In this document: positions 24,803 through 37,300 of the stretch, piece after piece | Numbering within the stretch: the stretch's first letter is position 1 | Layout of the letters: every line of letters begins with the position of its first letter | Assembly: GCF_029227915.1 (NCBI RefSeq) | Contig: NC_079880.1 | Location: 31,801,501 to 31,865,500, forward strand | DNA from: Hydractinia symbiolongicarpus | Lineage: Eukaryota > Cnidaria > Hydrozoa > Anthoathecata > Hydractiniidae | DNA: 64,000 nucleotides | Reading direction: 5' to 3' | The notes under the pieces: model-generated | What the model saw: only the letters and a program-made list of their open reading frames with translations | Database searches by the model: none | What the model was told of the DNA's origin: nothing | Position numbers and translations under genes: made by a program

Positions 24803-27800
24803 GGTTATCATTGGTCTAGTCCTTCCACTCTCCACGGACTGCGACGTTCTAAGTCGTTTTCCCCAGCGCCATGGCTTTAGAACTTTGTCAACTACATGCA
24901 CAGGACTCTAAAGCCGTAGTATAGCCTTCTAGAGGCCTAGTAAAGACCTTACGCGTAAATCACGTGTTTAAACGTGCTTGCGCAGGTTACCATTGGTCTA
25001 ATCCTTCCATTCTCCATGGACTACGACGTCCTAAGTCGTTTTCTTTGGCACTATGGCTTTACAACGCCGTCAACTACATGCACAGGCCTCTAAAGGCTGT
25101 AATATGGCCTTTTGCCGCCTAATAAAGGCCTTACACGTAAATCCCCCGGTTCCACGTGCTTATGCAGGTTACCATTGGTCTAGTCCTTCCACTCTCAATG
25201 GACTACAATATCATAAGTCGTTTTCTCTAGCACCTTGGCTTTAGAACTCCGTCAACTACATGGACAGGCCTCTAAAGGCCGTAATATGCCTTATAGAGGC
25301 CTAAAAAAAGGCGATACACGAAAATCACGAGGTTACCATTGGTCAACTCCTTCTTCTCTTAATGGACTACTACGTTCTAGGACGATTTCCCTCGCACCAT
25401 GGCTTTAGAACGACGTCAACTACATGTACAGGCCTCTAAAAGCCGTAATATGGCCTTTTTGCCGCCTATTAAAGGCCGTACACGTAATTCCCATCGTTCC
25501 ACGTGCTTGTGCAAGTTACCATTGGTCTAGTCCTTCCACTCTTCATGGACTGCGACGTCCTAAGTCGTTTTCCCTAGCACCATGGCTTTAGAACTCTGTC
25601 AACTACATGCACAGGCCTCTAAAAGCCGTAATATGGGCTTTTGGCGCCTAATAAAGGCCTCACGCGTAAATTACGTGCTCCCACGTTCTTGCGCAGGTTA
25701 CCATTGGTCTAGTCCTTCCACTGTCCCTGGACTGCGACGTCCTAGGTTGTTTTCCCCAGCGCCATGGCTTTAAACCATCGTCAACCTTATGCCCAGGCCT
25801 CTAAAGGTTGCATTATGCTTTTTATTTGCCTAATAAAGGCTTGAAACGTAAGTCACGTGGTTCTACGTGGATGTGCAGGTTACCATTGGTCTACTCATTC
25901 AACTCTTAATGGACTGCTGCGTCCTAAGTCGTTTTCCCTAGCACCATGGCTTTAGAACGCCGTCAACTACTTGCACAGTCTTCTAAAGGTTGTGATATGG
26001 GCTTTTGCGGCCTAGTAAAGGCGATACACGAGAATCACGTGGTTCCACGAGGGTGTGCAGGTTACCATTGGTCTAGTCCTTCCATTCTCCATGGACTGCG
26101 ACGTCCTAAGTCGTTTTCCCTAGCACCATGGCTTGAGAACGCCGTCAACTGCATGCACAGGCCTCTAAAGGCCGTAATATGGCCTTTTGCGGCCTATTAA
26201 AGGCCTTTCATGTAAATCACGTGTTTCCACGCGCTTGCACAGGTTACCTTTTTTCTAGTCCATCCATCCTACATGGACTACGACGTCTTAAGTCGTTTTC
26301 TTTGGCACCATTGCTTTAGAACGCCGTCAACTACATGCACAGGCCTCTAAAGGCCGTAATATGGACTTTTGCCGGCTAATAAACGCCTGACATGTAAATC
26401 ACGTGTTTCCACGCGCTTGCACAGGTTACCATTTTTCTAGTCCATCCATCCTACATGGACTACGACGTCTTAAGTCGTTTTCTTCGGCACCATGGCTTTG
26501 GAACGCCGTCAAATACATGCACAGGCCTCTAAATGCCGTAACATGGACCTTTGCCAGCTAATAAAGGCCTTACGCGTAAATAACGTGCTCCCACGTTCTC
26601 GCACAGGTTATCATTGGTCTAGTCCTTCCACTCTCCACGGACTGCGACGTTCTAAGTCGTTTTCCCCAGCGCCATGGCTTTAGAACTTTGTCAACTACAT
26701 GCACAGGACTCTAAAGCCGTAGTATGGCCTTCTAGAGGCCTAGTAAAGACCTTACGCGTAAATCACGTGTTTAAACGTGCTTGCGCAGGTTACCATTGGT
26801 CTAATCCTTCCATTCTCCATGGACTACGACGTCCTAAGTCGTTTTCTTTGGCACTATGGCTTTAAAACGCCGTCAACTACATGCACAGGCCTCTAAAGGC
26901 TGTAATATGGCCTTTTACCGCCTAATAAAGGCCTTACACGTAAATCCCCCGGTTCCACGTGCTTGTGCAGGTTACCATTGGTCTAGTCCTTCCACTCTCA
27001 ATGGACTACAATATCATAAGTCGTTTTCCCTAGCACCTTGGCTTTAGAACTCCGTCAACTACATGGACAGGCCTCTAAAGGCCGTAATATGCCTTATAGA
27101 GGCCTAAAAAAAGGCGATACACGAAAATCACGTGGTTCCACGAGTGTGTGCAGGTTACCATTGGTCAACTCCTTCTTCTCTTAATGGACTACTACGTTCT
27201 AGGACGATTTCCCTCGCACCATGGCTTTAGAACGCCGTCAACTACATGCACAGGCCTCTAAAGGTTGTGATATGGGCTTTTGGGCCTAGTAAAGGCGATA
27301 CACGAAAATCACTTGGTTCCACGAGTGTGTGCAGGTTACCATTGGTCTAGTCCTTCTATTCTCCATGGACTACGACGTCTTAAGTCTTTTTCCCCAGCGC
27401 CATGGCTTTAGAACGACGCCAACTACATGTACAGGCCTCTAAAGGCCGTAATATGGCCTTTTGCCGCCTATTAAAGGCCTTTCACGTAAATCACGTGTTT
27501 CCACGCGCTTGCACAGGTTACCTTTTTTCTAGTCCATCCATCCTTCATGGACTACTGCGTCCTAAGTCGTTTTCCTTGACACCATGGCTTTAGAACTCTG
27601 TCAACTACATGCACAGGCCTCTAAAAGCCGTAATATGGGCTTTTGGCGGCTAATAAAGGCCTTACGCGTAAATTACGTTCTCCCACGTTCTTGGGCAGGT
27701 TACCATTGGCCTAGTCCTTCCACTGTCCATGGACTGCGACGTCCTAGGTTGTTTTCCCCAGCGCCATGGCTTTAGAACATCGTCAACCTTATGCCCATGC

Positions 27801-30800
27801 CTCTAAAGGTTGCATTATGCTTTTTATATGCCTAATAAAGGCTTGAAACGTAAGTCACGTGGTTCTACATGGCTGTGCAGGTTACCATTGGTCTACTCCT
27901 TCAACTCTTAATGGACTACTGCGTCCTAAGTCGTTTTCTTTGGCACCTTGGCTTTAGAACTCCGTCAACTACATGGACAGGCCTCTTAAGGCCGTAATAC
28001 GGCCTTTTGCCCCCTAATAAAGGCGATACACGAAAATTACGTGGTTCCACGTAAATCCCCCGGTTCTACGTGCTTGTGCAGGTTACCATTGGTCTAGTCC
28101 TTCCACTCTTCATGGACTTCGACGTCCTAAGTCGTTTTCCCTAGCACCATGACTTTAGAACGCCGTCAACTACATGCACAGGCCTCTAAAGGTTGTGATA
28201 TGGGCTTTTGCCGGCTAATAAAGGCCTTACGCGTAAATTACGTGCTCCCACGTTCTTGCGCAGGTTACTATTGGTCTAGTCCTTCCATTCTCCATGGACT
28301 ACGACGTCTTAAGTCTTTTTCCCCAGCGCCATGGCTTTAGAACGACGTCAACTACATGTACAGGCCTCTAAAGGCCGTAATATGGCCTTTTGCCGCCTAT
28401 TAAAGGCCTTTCACGTAATTCCCCTCGTTCCACGTGCTTGTGCAAGTTACCATTGGTCTAGTCCTTCCACTCTCAATATACTACAAGGTCATAAGTCGTT
28501 TTCCCTAGCACCATGGCTTTAGAACGCCGTCAACTACTTGCACAGTCTTCTAAAGGTTGTGATATGGGCTTTTGCGGCCTAGTAAAGGCGATACACGAGA
28601 ATCACGTGGTTCCACGAGGGTGTGCAGGTTACCATTGGTCTAGTCCTTTCACTCTTCATGGACTGCGACGTCCTAAGTCGTTTTCCCTAGCACCATGGCT
28701 TGAGAATGCCGTCAACTGCATGCACAGGCCTCTAAAGGTTGTGATATGGGCTTTTGCCGGCTAATAAAGGCCTTACGCGTAAATTACGTGCTCCTACGTT
28801 CTTGCACAGGTTACCATTGGTCTAGTCCTTCCATTCTCCATGGACTACTACGTTCTAGGACGATTTCCCTCACGCCATGGCTTTAGAACGCCGTCAACTA
28901 CATGCACAGGCCTCTAAAGGTTGTGATATGGGCTTTTGGGCCTAGTAAAGGCGATACACGAAAATCACTTGGTTCCACGAGTGTGTGCAGGTTACCATTG
29001 GTCTAGTCCTTCCATTCTCCATGGACTACGACGTCTTAAGTCTTTTTCCCCAGCGCCATGGCTTTAGAACGACGCCAACTACATGTGCAGGCCTCTAAAG
29101 GCCGTAATATGGCCTTTTGCCGCCTATTAAAGGCCTTTCACGTAAATCACGTGTTTCCACGCGCTTGCACAGGTTACCTTTTTTCTAGTCCATCCATCCT
29201 ACATGGACTACTGCGTCCTAAGTCGTTTTCCTTGGCACCATGGCTTTAGAACGCCGTCAACTACATTAAAAGGCCTCTAAATGCCGTAATATAGCCTTTT
29301 GCCGCCTAGTAAAGGCCTTACACGTAATTCCCCTCGTTCCACGTGCTTGTGCAAGTTACCATTGGTCTAGTCCTTCCACTCTCAATATACTACAAGGTCA
29401 TAAGTCGTTTTCCCTTGCACCATGGCTTTAGAACGCCGTCAACTACATGCACAGGCCTCTAAAGGCCGTAATATGCCTTATAGAGGCCTAATAAAGGCGA
29501 TACACGAGAATCACGTGGTTCCACGAGGGTGGGCAGGTTACCATTGGTCTAGTCCTTCCACTCTTCATGGACTTCGACGTCCTAAGTCGTTTTCCCTAGC
29601 ACCATGACTTTAGAACGCCGTCAACTACATGCACAGGCCTCTAAAGGCCGTAATATGCCTTATAGAGGCCTAATAAAGGCGATACACGAGAATCACGTGG
29701 TTCCACGAGGGTGGGCAGGTTACCATTGGTCTAGTCCTTCCACTCTTCATGGACTTCGACGTCCTAAGTCGTTTTCCCTAGCACCATGACTTTAGAACGC
29801 CGTCAACTACATGCACAGGCCTCTAAAGGTTGTGATATGGGCTTTTGCCGGCTAATAAAGGCCTTACGCGTAAATAACGTGCTCCCACGTTCTCGCACAG
29901 GTTATCATTGGTCTAGTCCTTCCACTCTCCACGGACTGCGACGTTCTAAGTCGTTTTCCCCAGCGCCATGGCTTTAGAACTTTGTCAACTACATGCACAG
30001 GACTGTAAAGGCGTAGTATGGCCTTCTAGAGGTCTAGTAAAGACCATACGCGTAAATCACGTGTTTAAACGTGCTTGCGCAGGTTACCATTGGTCTAATC
30101 CTTCCATTCTCCATGGACTACGACGTCCTAAGTCGTTTTCTTTGGCACTATGGCTTTACAACACCGTCAACTACATGCACAGGCCTCTAAAGGCTGTAAT
30201 ATGGCCTTTTGTCGCCTAATAAAGGCCTTACACGTAATTCCCCCGGTTCCACGTGCTTGTGCAGGTCCATTGGTCTAGTCCTTCCACTCTCAATGGACTA
30301 CAATATCATAAGTCGTTTTTCCTAGCACCTTGGCTTTAGAACTCCGTCAACTACATGGACAGGCCTCTAAAGGCCGTAATATGCCTTATAGAGGCCTAAA
30401 AAAGGCGATACACGAGAATCACGTGGTTCCACGAGGGTGTGCAGGTTAACATTGGTCTAGTCCTTCCATTCTTCATGGACTGCGACGTCCTAAGTCGTTT
30501 TCCCTAGCACCATGGCTTTAGAACGCCGTCAACTACATGAACAGGCCTCTAAAAGCCGTAATATGCCTTATAGAAACCTAAAAAAAGGCGATACAAGAAA
30601 ACCACGTGGTTCCACGAGTGTGTGCAGGTTACCATTGGTCAACTCCTTCTACTCTTAATTGACTACTACGTACTAGGACGATTTCCCTCGCACCATGGCT
30701 TTAGAACGCCGTCAACTACATGCACAGGCCTCTAAAAGCCGTAATATGCCTTATGGAAGCCTAAAAAAAAGCGATACAAGAAAACCACGTGGTTCCACGA

Positions 30801-31021
30801 GTGTGTGCAGGTTACCATTGGTCTAGTCCTTCCATTCATCATGGACTGCGACGTCCTAAGTCGTTTTCCCTAGCACCATGGCTTTAGAACGCCGTCAACT
30901 ACATGCACAGGCCTCTAAAGGTTGTGATATGGGCTTTTGCCGGCTAATAAAGGCCTTACGCGTAAATTACGTGCTCCCACGTTCTCGCACAGGTTATCAT
31001 TGGTCTAGTCCTTCCACTCTC
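24803..31021 (+). repeat. Long higher-order unit, copy beta (about 6.2 kb)
   Basis: Copy of alpha with a three-monomer insertion at 26492-27037. Correspondence ends in the monomer at 30878, which switches after CCACTCTC from the expected CACGGACTGCG tail to the F tail. Differences from alpha are few, for example AGGTCTAG at about 30031 against AGGCCTAG and TTGTCGCC at about 30210. Confidence 0.8.
26492..27037 (+). repeat. Three-monomer insertion (H-E-F) in copy beta
   Basis: Exactly 546 bp (3 x 182) without counterpart in copy alpha between 20848 and 20849. The monomers are H-like (CTTTGGAACG junction, CTAAATGCCG), E and F (ATGGCTTTAAAACG, CCTTTTACCG). The E-F part resembles 16858-17221 with offset 9,816 bp. 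Since the change is an integral number of monomers, unequal exchange or conversion is the simplest mechanism. Confidence 0.8.
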
Positions 31022-32062
31022 AATGGACTACAATATCATAAGTCGTTTTCCCTAGCACCTTGGCTTTAGAACTCCGTCAACTACATTGACAGGCCTCTAA
31101 AGGCCGTAATATGCCTTATAGAGGCCTAAAAAAAGGCGATACACGAAAATCACGAGGTTACCATTGGTCAACTCCTTCTTCTCTTAATGGACTACTACGT
31201 TCTAGGACGATTTCCCTAGCACCATGGCTTTAAAACGCCGTCAACTACATTAAAAGGCCTCTAAATGCCGTAATATAGCCTTTTGCCGCCTAGTAAAGGC
31301 CTTACACGTAATTCCCCTCGTTCCACGTGCTTGTGCAAGTTACCATTGGTCTAGTCCTTCCACTCTCAATATACTACAAGGTCATAAGTCGTTTTCCCCA
31401 GCGCCATGGCTTTAGAACTTTGTCAACTACATGCACAGGACTCTAAAGCCGTAGTATGGCCTTCTAGAGGCCTAGTAAAGACCTTACGCGTAAATCACGT
31501 GTTTAAACGTGCTTGCGCAGGTTACCATTGGTCTAATCCTTCCATTCTCCATGGACTACGACGTCCTAAGTCGTTTTCTTTGGCACTATGGCTTTAAAAC
31601 GCCGTCAACTACATGCACAGGCCTCTAAAGGCTGTAATATGGCCTTTTACCGCCTAATAAAGGCCTTACACGTAAATCCCCCGGTTCCACGTGCTTGTGC
31701 AGGTTACCATTGGTCTAGTCCTTCCACTCTCAATGGACTACAATATCATAAGTCGTTTTCCCTAGCACCTTGGCTTTAGAACTCCGTCAACTACATGGAC
31801 AGGCCTCTAAAGGCCGTAATATGCCTTATAGAGGCCTAAAAAAAGGCGATACACGAAAATCACGTGGTTCCACGAGTGTGTGCAGGTTACCATTGGTCAA
31901 CTCCTTCTTCTCTTAATGGACTACTACGTTCTAGGACGATTTCCCTCGCACCATGGCTTTAGAACGCCGTCAACTACATGCACAGGCCTCTAAAGGTTGT
32001 GATATGGGCTTTTGGGCCTAGTAAAGGCGATACACGAAAATCACTTGGTTCCACGAGTGTGT
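30079..32062 (+). repeat. 1,984-bp tandem duplication, left copy
   Basis: Every monomer here recurs 1,984 bp to the right, with private changes in both copies: TATAGAAACCTAAAA at about 30570/32554, CATTGACAGG at about 31085/33069 and ATGGCTTTAAAACG at 31224/33208. I noticed one difference, TTTTGTCGCC against TTTTGCCGCC (30210/32194). 1,984 bp is 11 monomers with one short I monomer and small indels. Confidence 0.85.
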
Positions 32063-34046
32063 GCAGGTTACCATTGGTCTAATCCTTCCATTCTCCATGG
32101 ACTACGACGTCCTAAGTCGTTTTCTTTGGCACTATGGCTTTACAACACCGTCAACTACATGCACAGGCCTCTAAAGGCTGTAATATGGCCTTTTGCCGCC
32201 TAATAAAGGCCTTACACGTAATTCCCCCGGTTCCACGTGCTTGTGCAGGTCCATTGGTCTAGTCCTTCCACTCTCAATGGACTACAATATCATAAGTCGT
32301 TTTTCCTAGCACCTTGGCTTTAGAACTCCGTCAACTACATGGACAGGCCTCTAAAGGCCGTAATATGCCTTATAGAGGCCTAAAAAAGGCGATACACGAG
32401 AATCACGTGGTTCCACGAGGGTGTGCAGGTTAACATTGGTCTAGTCCTTCCATTCTTCATGGACTGCGACGTCCTAAGTCGTTTTCCCTAGCACCATGGC
32501 TTTAGAACGCCGTCAACTACATGAACAGGCCTCTAAAAGCCGTAATATGCCTTATAGAAACCTAAAAAAAGGCGATACAAGAAAACCACGTGGTTCCACG
32601 AGTGTGTGCAGGTTACCATTGGTCAACTCCTTCTACTCTTAATTGACTACTACGTACTAGGACGATTTCCCTCGCACCATGGCTTTAGAACGCCGTCAAC
32701 TACATGCACAGGCCTCTAAAAGCCGTAATATGCCTTATGGAAGCCTAAAAAAAAGCGATACAAGAAAACCACGTGGTTCCACGAGTGTGTGCAGGTTACC
32801 ATTGGTCTAGTCCTTCCATTCATCATGGACTGCGACGTCCTAAGTCGTTTTCCCTAGCACCATGGCTTTAGAACGCCGTCAACTACATGCACAGGCCTCT
32901 AAAGGTTGTGATATGGGCTTTTGCCGGCTAATAAAGGCCTTACGCGTAAATTACGTGCTCCCACGTTCTCGCACAGGTTATCATTGGTCTAGTCCTTCCA
33001 CTCTCAATGGACTACAATATCATAAGTCGTTTTCCCTAGCACCTTGGCTTTAGAACTCCGTCAACTACATTGACAGGCCTCTAAAGGCCGTAATATGCCT
33101 TATAGAGGCCTAAAAAAAGGCGATACACGAAAATCACGAGGTTACCATTGGTCAACTCCTTCTTCTCTTAATGGACTACTACGTTCTAGGACGATTTCCC
33201 TAGCACCATGGCTTTAAAACGCCGTCAACTACATTAAAAGGCCTCTAAATGCCGTAATATAGCCTTTTGCCGCCTAGTAAAGGCCTTACACGTAATTCCC
33301 CTCGTTCCACGTGCTTGTGCAAGTTACCATTGGTCTAGTCCTTCCACTCTCAATATACTACAAGGTCATAAGTCGTTTTCCCCAGCGCCATGGCTTTAGA
33401 ACTTTGTCAACTACATGCACAGGACTCTAAAGCCGTAGTATGGCCTTCTAGAGGCCTAGTAAAGACCTTACGCGTAAATCACGTGTTTAAACGTGCTTGC
33501 GCAGGTTACCATTGGTCTAATCCTTCCATTCTCCATGGACTACGACGTCCTAAGTCGTTTTCTTTGGCACTATGGCTTTAAAACGCCGTCAACTACATGC
33601 ACAGGCCTCTAAAGGCTGTAATATGGCCTTTTACCGCCTAATAAAGGCCTTACACGTAAATCCCCCGGTTCCACGTGCTTGTGCAGGTTACCATTGGTCT
33701 AGTCCTTCCACTCTCAATGGACTACAATATCATAAGTCGTTTTCCCTAGCACCTTGGCTTTAGAACTCCGTCAACTACATGGACAGGCCTCTAAAGGCCG
33801 TAATATGCCTTATAGAGGCCTAAAAAAAGGCGATACACGAAAATCACGTGGTTCCACGAGTGTGTGCAGGTTACCATTGGTCAACTCCTTCTTCTCTTAA
33901 TGGACTACTACGTTCTAGGACGATTTCCCTCGCACCATGGCTTTAGAACGCCGTCAACTACATGCACAGGCCTCTAAAGGTTGTGATATGGGCTTTTGGG
34001 CCTAGTAAAGGCGATACACGAAAATCACTTGGTTCCACGAGTGTGT
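32063..34046 (+). repeat. 1,984-bp tandem duplication, right copy
   Basis: Right copy. The join lies in the monomer containing 32012-32100: its left half is a J' monomer, its right half continues as the E monomer at 29968 does. The switch falls in the shared GCAGGTTACCATTGGTCTA core. Identity continues to about 34065, where GGTCTAG replaces GGTCTAA. Confidence 0.85.
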
Positions 34047-34345
34047 GCAGGTTACCATTGGTCTAGTCCTTCCATTCTCCATGGACTACGACGTCTTAAG
34101 TCTTTTTCCCCACCGCCATGGCTTTAGAACGACGCCAACTACATGTACAGGCCTCTAAAGGCCGTAATATGGCCTTTTGCCGCCTATTAAAGGCCTTTCA
34201 CGTAAATCACGTGTTTCCACGCGCTTGCACAGGTTACCTTTTTTCTAGTCCATCCATCCTACATGGACTACTGCGTCCTAAGTCGTTTTCCTTGACACCA
34301 TGGCTTTAGAACTCTGTCAACTACATGCACAGGCCTCTAAAGGCC
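33800..34345 (+). repeat. 546-bp tandem duplication, left copy (J'-L)
   Basis: The J'-L pair at about 33937 and 34118 is repeated at about 34483 and 34664. The monomer at 34300 is a chimera: head AACTCTGTCAACTACATGC as in the monomer at 34846, body as in I at 33754, joined in the ACAGGCCTCTAAA segment. One difference noticed: CCCACCGCC before 34118 against CCCAGCGCC before 34664. Confidence 0.75.
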
Positions 34346-37300
34346 GTAATATGCCTTATAGAGGCCTAAAAAAAGGCGATACACGAAAATCACGTGGTTC
34401 CACGAGTGTGTGCAGGTTACCATTGGTCAACTCCTTCTTCTCTTAATGGACTACTACGTTCTAGGACGATTTCCCTCGCACCATGGCTTTAGAACGCCGT
34501 CAACTACATGCACAGGCCTCTAAAGGTTGTGATATGGGCTTTTGGGCCTAGTAAAGGCGATACACGAAAATCACTTGGTTCCAGGAGTGTGTGCAGGTTA
34601 CCATTGGTCTAGTCCTTCCATTCTCCATGGACTACGACGTCTTAAGTCTTTTTCCCCAGCGCCATGGCTTTAGAACGACGCCAACTACATGTACAGGCCT
34701 CTAAAGGCCGTAATATGGCCTTTTGCCGCCTATTAAAGGCCTTTCACGTAAATCACGTGTTTCCACGCGCTTGCACAGGTTACCTTTTTTCTAGTCCATC
34801 CATCCTACATGGACTACTGCGTCCTAAGTCGTTTTCCTTGACACCATGGCTTTAGAACTCTGTCAACTACATGCACAGGCCTCTAAAAGCCGTAATATGG
34901 GCTTTTGGCGGCTAATAAAGGCCTTACGCGTAAATTACGTTCTCCCACGTTCTTGGGCAGGTTACCATTGGCCTAGTCCTTCCACTGTCCATGGACTGCG
35001 ACGTCCTAGGTTGTTTTCCCCAGCGCCATGGCTTTAGAACATCGTCAACCTTATGCCCATGCCTCTAAAGGTTGCATTATGCTTTTTATATGCCTAATAA
35101 AGGCTTGAAACGTAAGTCACGTGGTTCTACATGGCTGTGCAGGTTACCATTGGTCTACTCCTTCAACTCTTAATGGACTACTGCGTCCTAAGTCGTTTTC
35201 TTTGGCACCTTGGCTTTAGAACTCCGTCAACTACATGGACAGGCCTCTTAAGGCCGTAATACGGCCTTTTGCCCCCTAATAAAGGCGATACACGAAAATT
35301 ACGTGGTTCCACGTAAATCCCCCGGTTCTACGTGCTTGTGCAGGTTACCATTGGTCTAGTCCTTCCACTCTTCATGGACTTCGACGTCCTAAGTCGTTTT
35401 CCCTAGCACCATGACTTTAGAACGCCGTCAACTACATGCACAGGCCTCTAAAGGTTGTGATATGGGCTTTTGCCGGCTAATAAAGGCCTTACGCGTAAAT
35501 TACGTGCTCCCACGTTCTTGCGCAGGTTACTATTGGTCTAGTCCTTCCATTCTCCATGGACTACGACGTCTTAAGTCTTTTTCCCCAGCGCCATGGCTTT
35601 AGAACGACGTCAACTACATGTACAGGCCTCTAAAGGCCGTAATATGGCCTTTTGCGGCCTATTAAAGGCCTTTCACGTAATTCCCCTCGTTCCACGTGCT
35701 TGTGCAAGTTACCATTGGTCTAGTCCTTCCACTCTCAATATACTACAAGGTCATAAGTCGTTTTCCCTAGCACCATGGCTTTAGAACGCCGTCAACTACT
35801 TGCACAGTCTTCTAAAGGTTGTGATATGGGCTTTTGCGGCCTAGTAAAGGCGATACACGAGAATCACGTGGTTCCACGAGGGTGTGCAGGTTACCATTGG
35901 TCTAGTCCTTTCACTCTTCATGGACTGCGACGTCCTAAGTCGTTTTCCCTAGCACCATGGCTTGAGAATGCCGTCAACTGCATGTACAGGCCTCTAAAGG
36001 TTGTGATATGGGCTTTTGCCGGCTAATAAAGGCCTTACGCGTAAATTACGTGCTCCTACGTTCTTGCACAGGTTACCATTGGTCTAGTCCTTCCATTCTC
36101 CATGGACTACTACGTTCTAGGACGATTTCCCTCACGCCATGGCTTTAGAACGCCGTCAACTACATGCACAGGCCTCTAAAGGTTGTGATATGGGCTTTTG
36201 GGCCTAGTAAAGGCGATACACGAAAATCACTTGGTTCCACGAGTGTGTGCAGGTTACCATTGGTCTAGTCCTTCCATTCTCCATGGACTACGACGTCTTA
36301 AGTCTTTTTCCCCAGCGCCATGGCTTTAGAACGACGCCAACTACATGTGCAGGCCTCTAAAGGCCGTAATATGGCCTTTTGCCGCCTATTAAAGGCCTTT
36401 CACGTAAATCACGTGTTTCCACGCGCTTGCACAGGTTACCTTTTTTCTAGTCCATCCATCCTACATGGACTACTGCGTCCTAAGTCGTTTTCCTTGGCAC
36501 CATGGCTTTAGAACGCCGTCAACTACATTAAAAGGCCTCTAAATGCCGTAATATAGCCTTTTGCCGCCTAGTAAAGGCCTTACACGTAATTCCCCTCGTT
36601 CCACGTGCTTGTGCAAGTTACCATTGGTCTAGTCCTTCCACTCTCAATATACTACAAGGTCATAAGTCGTTTTCCCTTGCACCATGGCTTTAGAACGCCG
36701 TCAACTACATGCACAGGCCTCTAAAGGCCGTAATATGCCTTATAGAGGCCTAATAAAGGCGATACACGAGAATCACGTGGTTCCACGAGGGTGGGCAGGT
36801 TACCATTGGTCTAGTCCTTCCACTCTTCATGGACTTCGACGTCCTAAGTCGTTTTCCCTAGCACCATGACTTTAGAACGCCGTCAACTACATGCACAGGC
36901 CTCTAAAGGCCGTAATATGCCTTATAGAGGCCTAATAAAGGCGATACACGAGAATCACGTGGTTCCACGAGGGTGGGCAGGTTACCATTGGTCTAGTCCT
37001 TCCATTCATCATGGACTGCGACGTCCTAAGTCGTTTTCCCTAGCACCATGGCTTTAGAACGCCGTCAACTACATGCACAGGCCTCTAAAGGTTGTGATAT
37101 GGGCTTTTGCCGGCTAATAAAGGCCTTACGCGTAAATTACGTGCTCCCACGTTCTCGCACAGGTTATCATTGGTCTAGTCCTTCCACTCTCCACGGACTG
37201 CGACGTTCTAAGTCGTTTTCCCCAGCGCCATGGCTTTAGAACTTTGTCAACTACATGCACAGGACTGTAAAGGCGTAGTATGGCCTTCTAGAGGCCTAGT

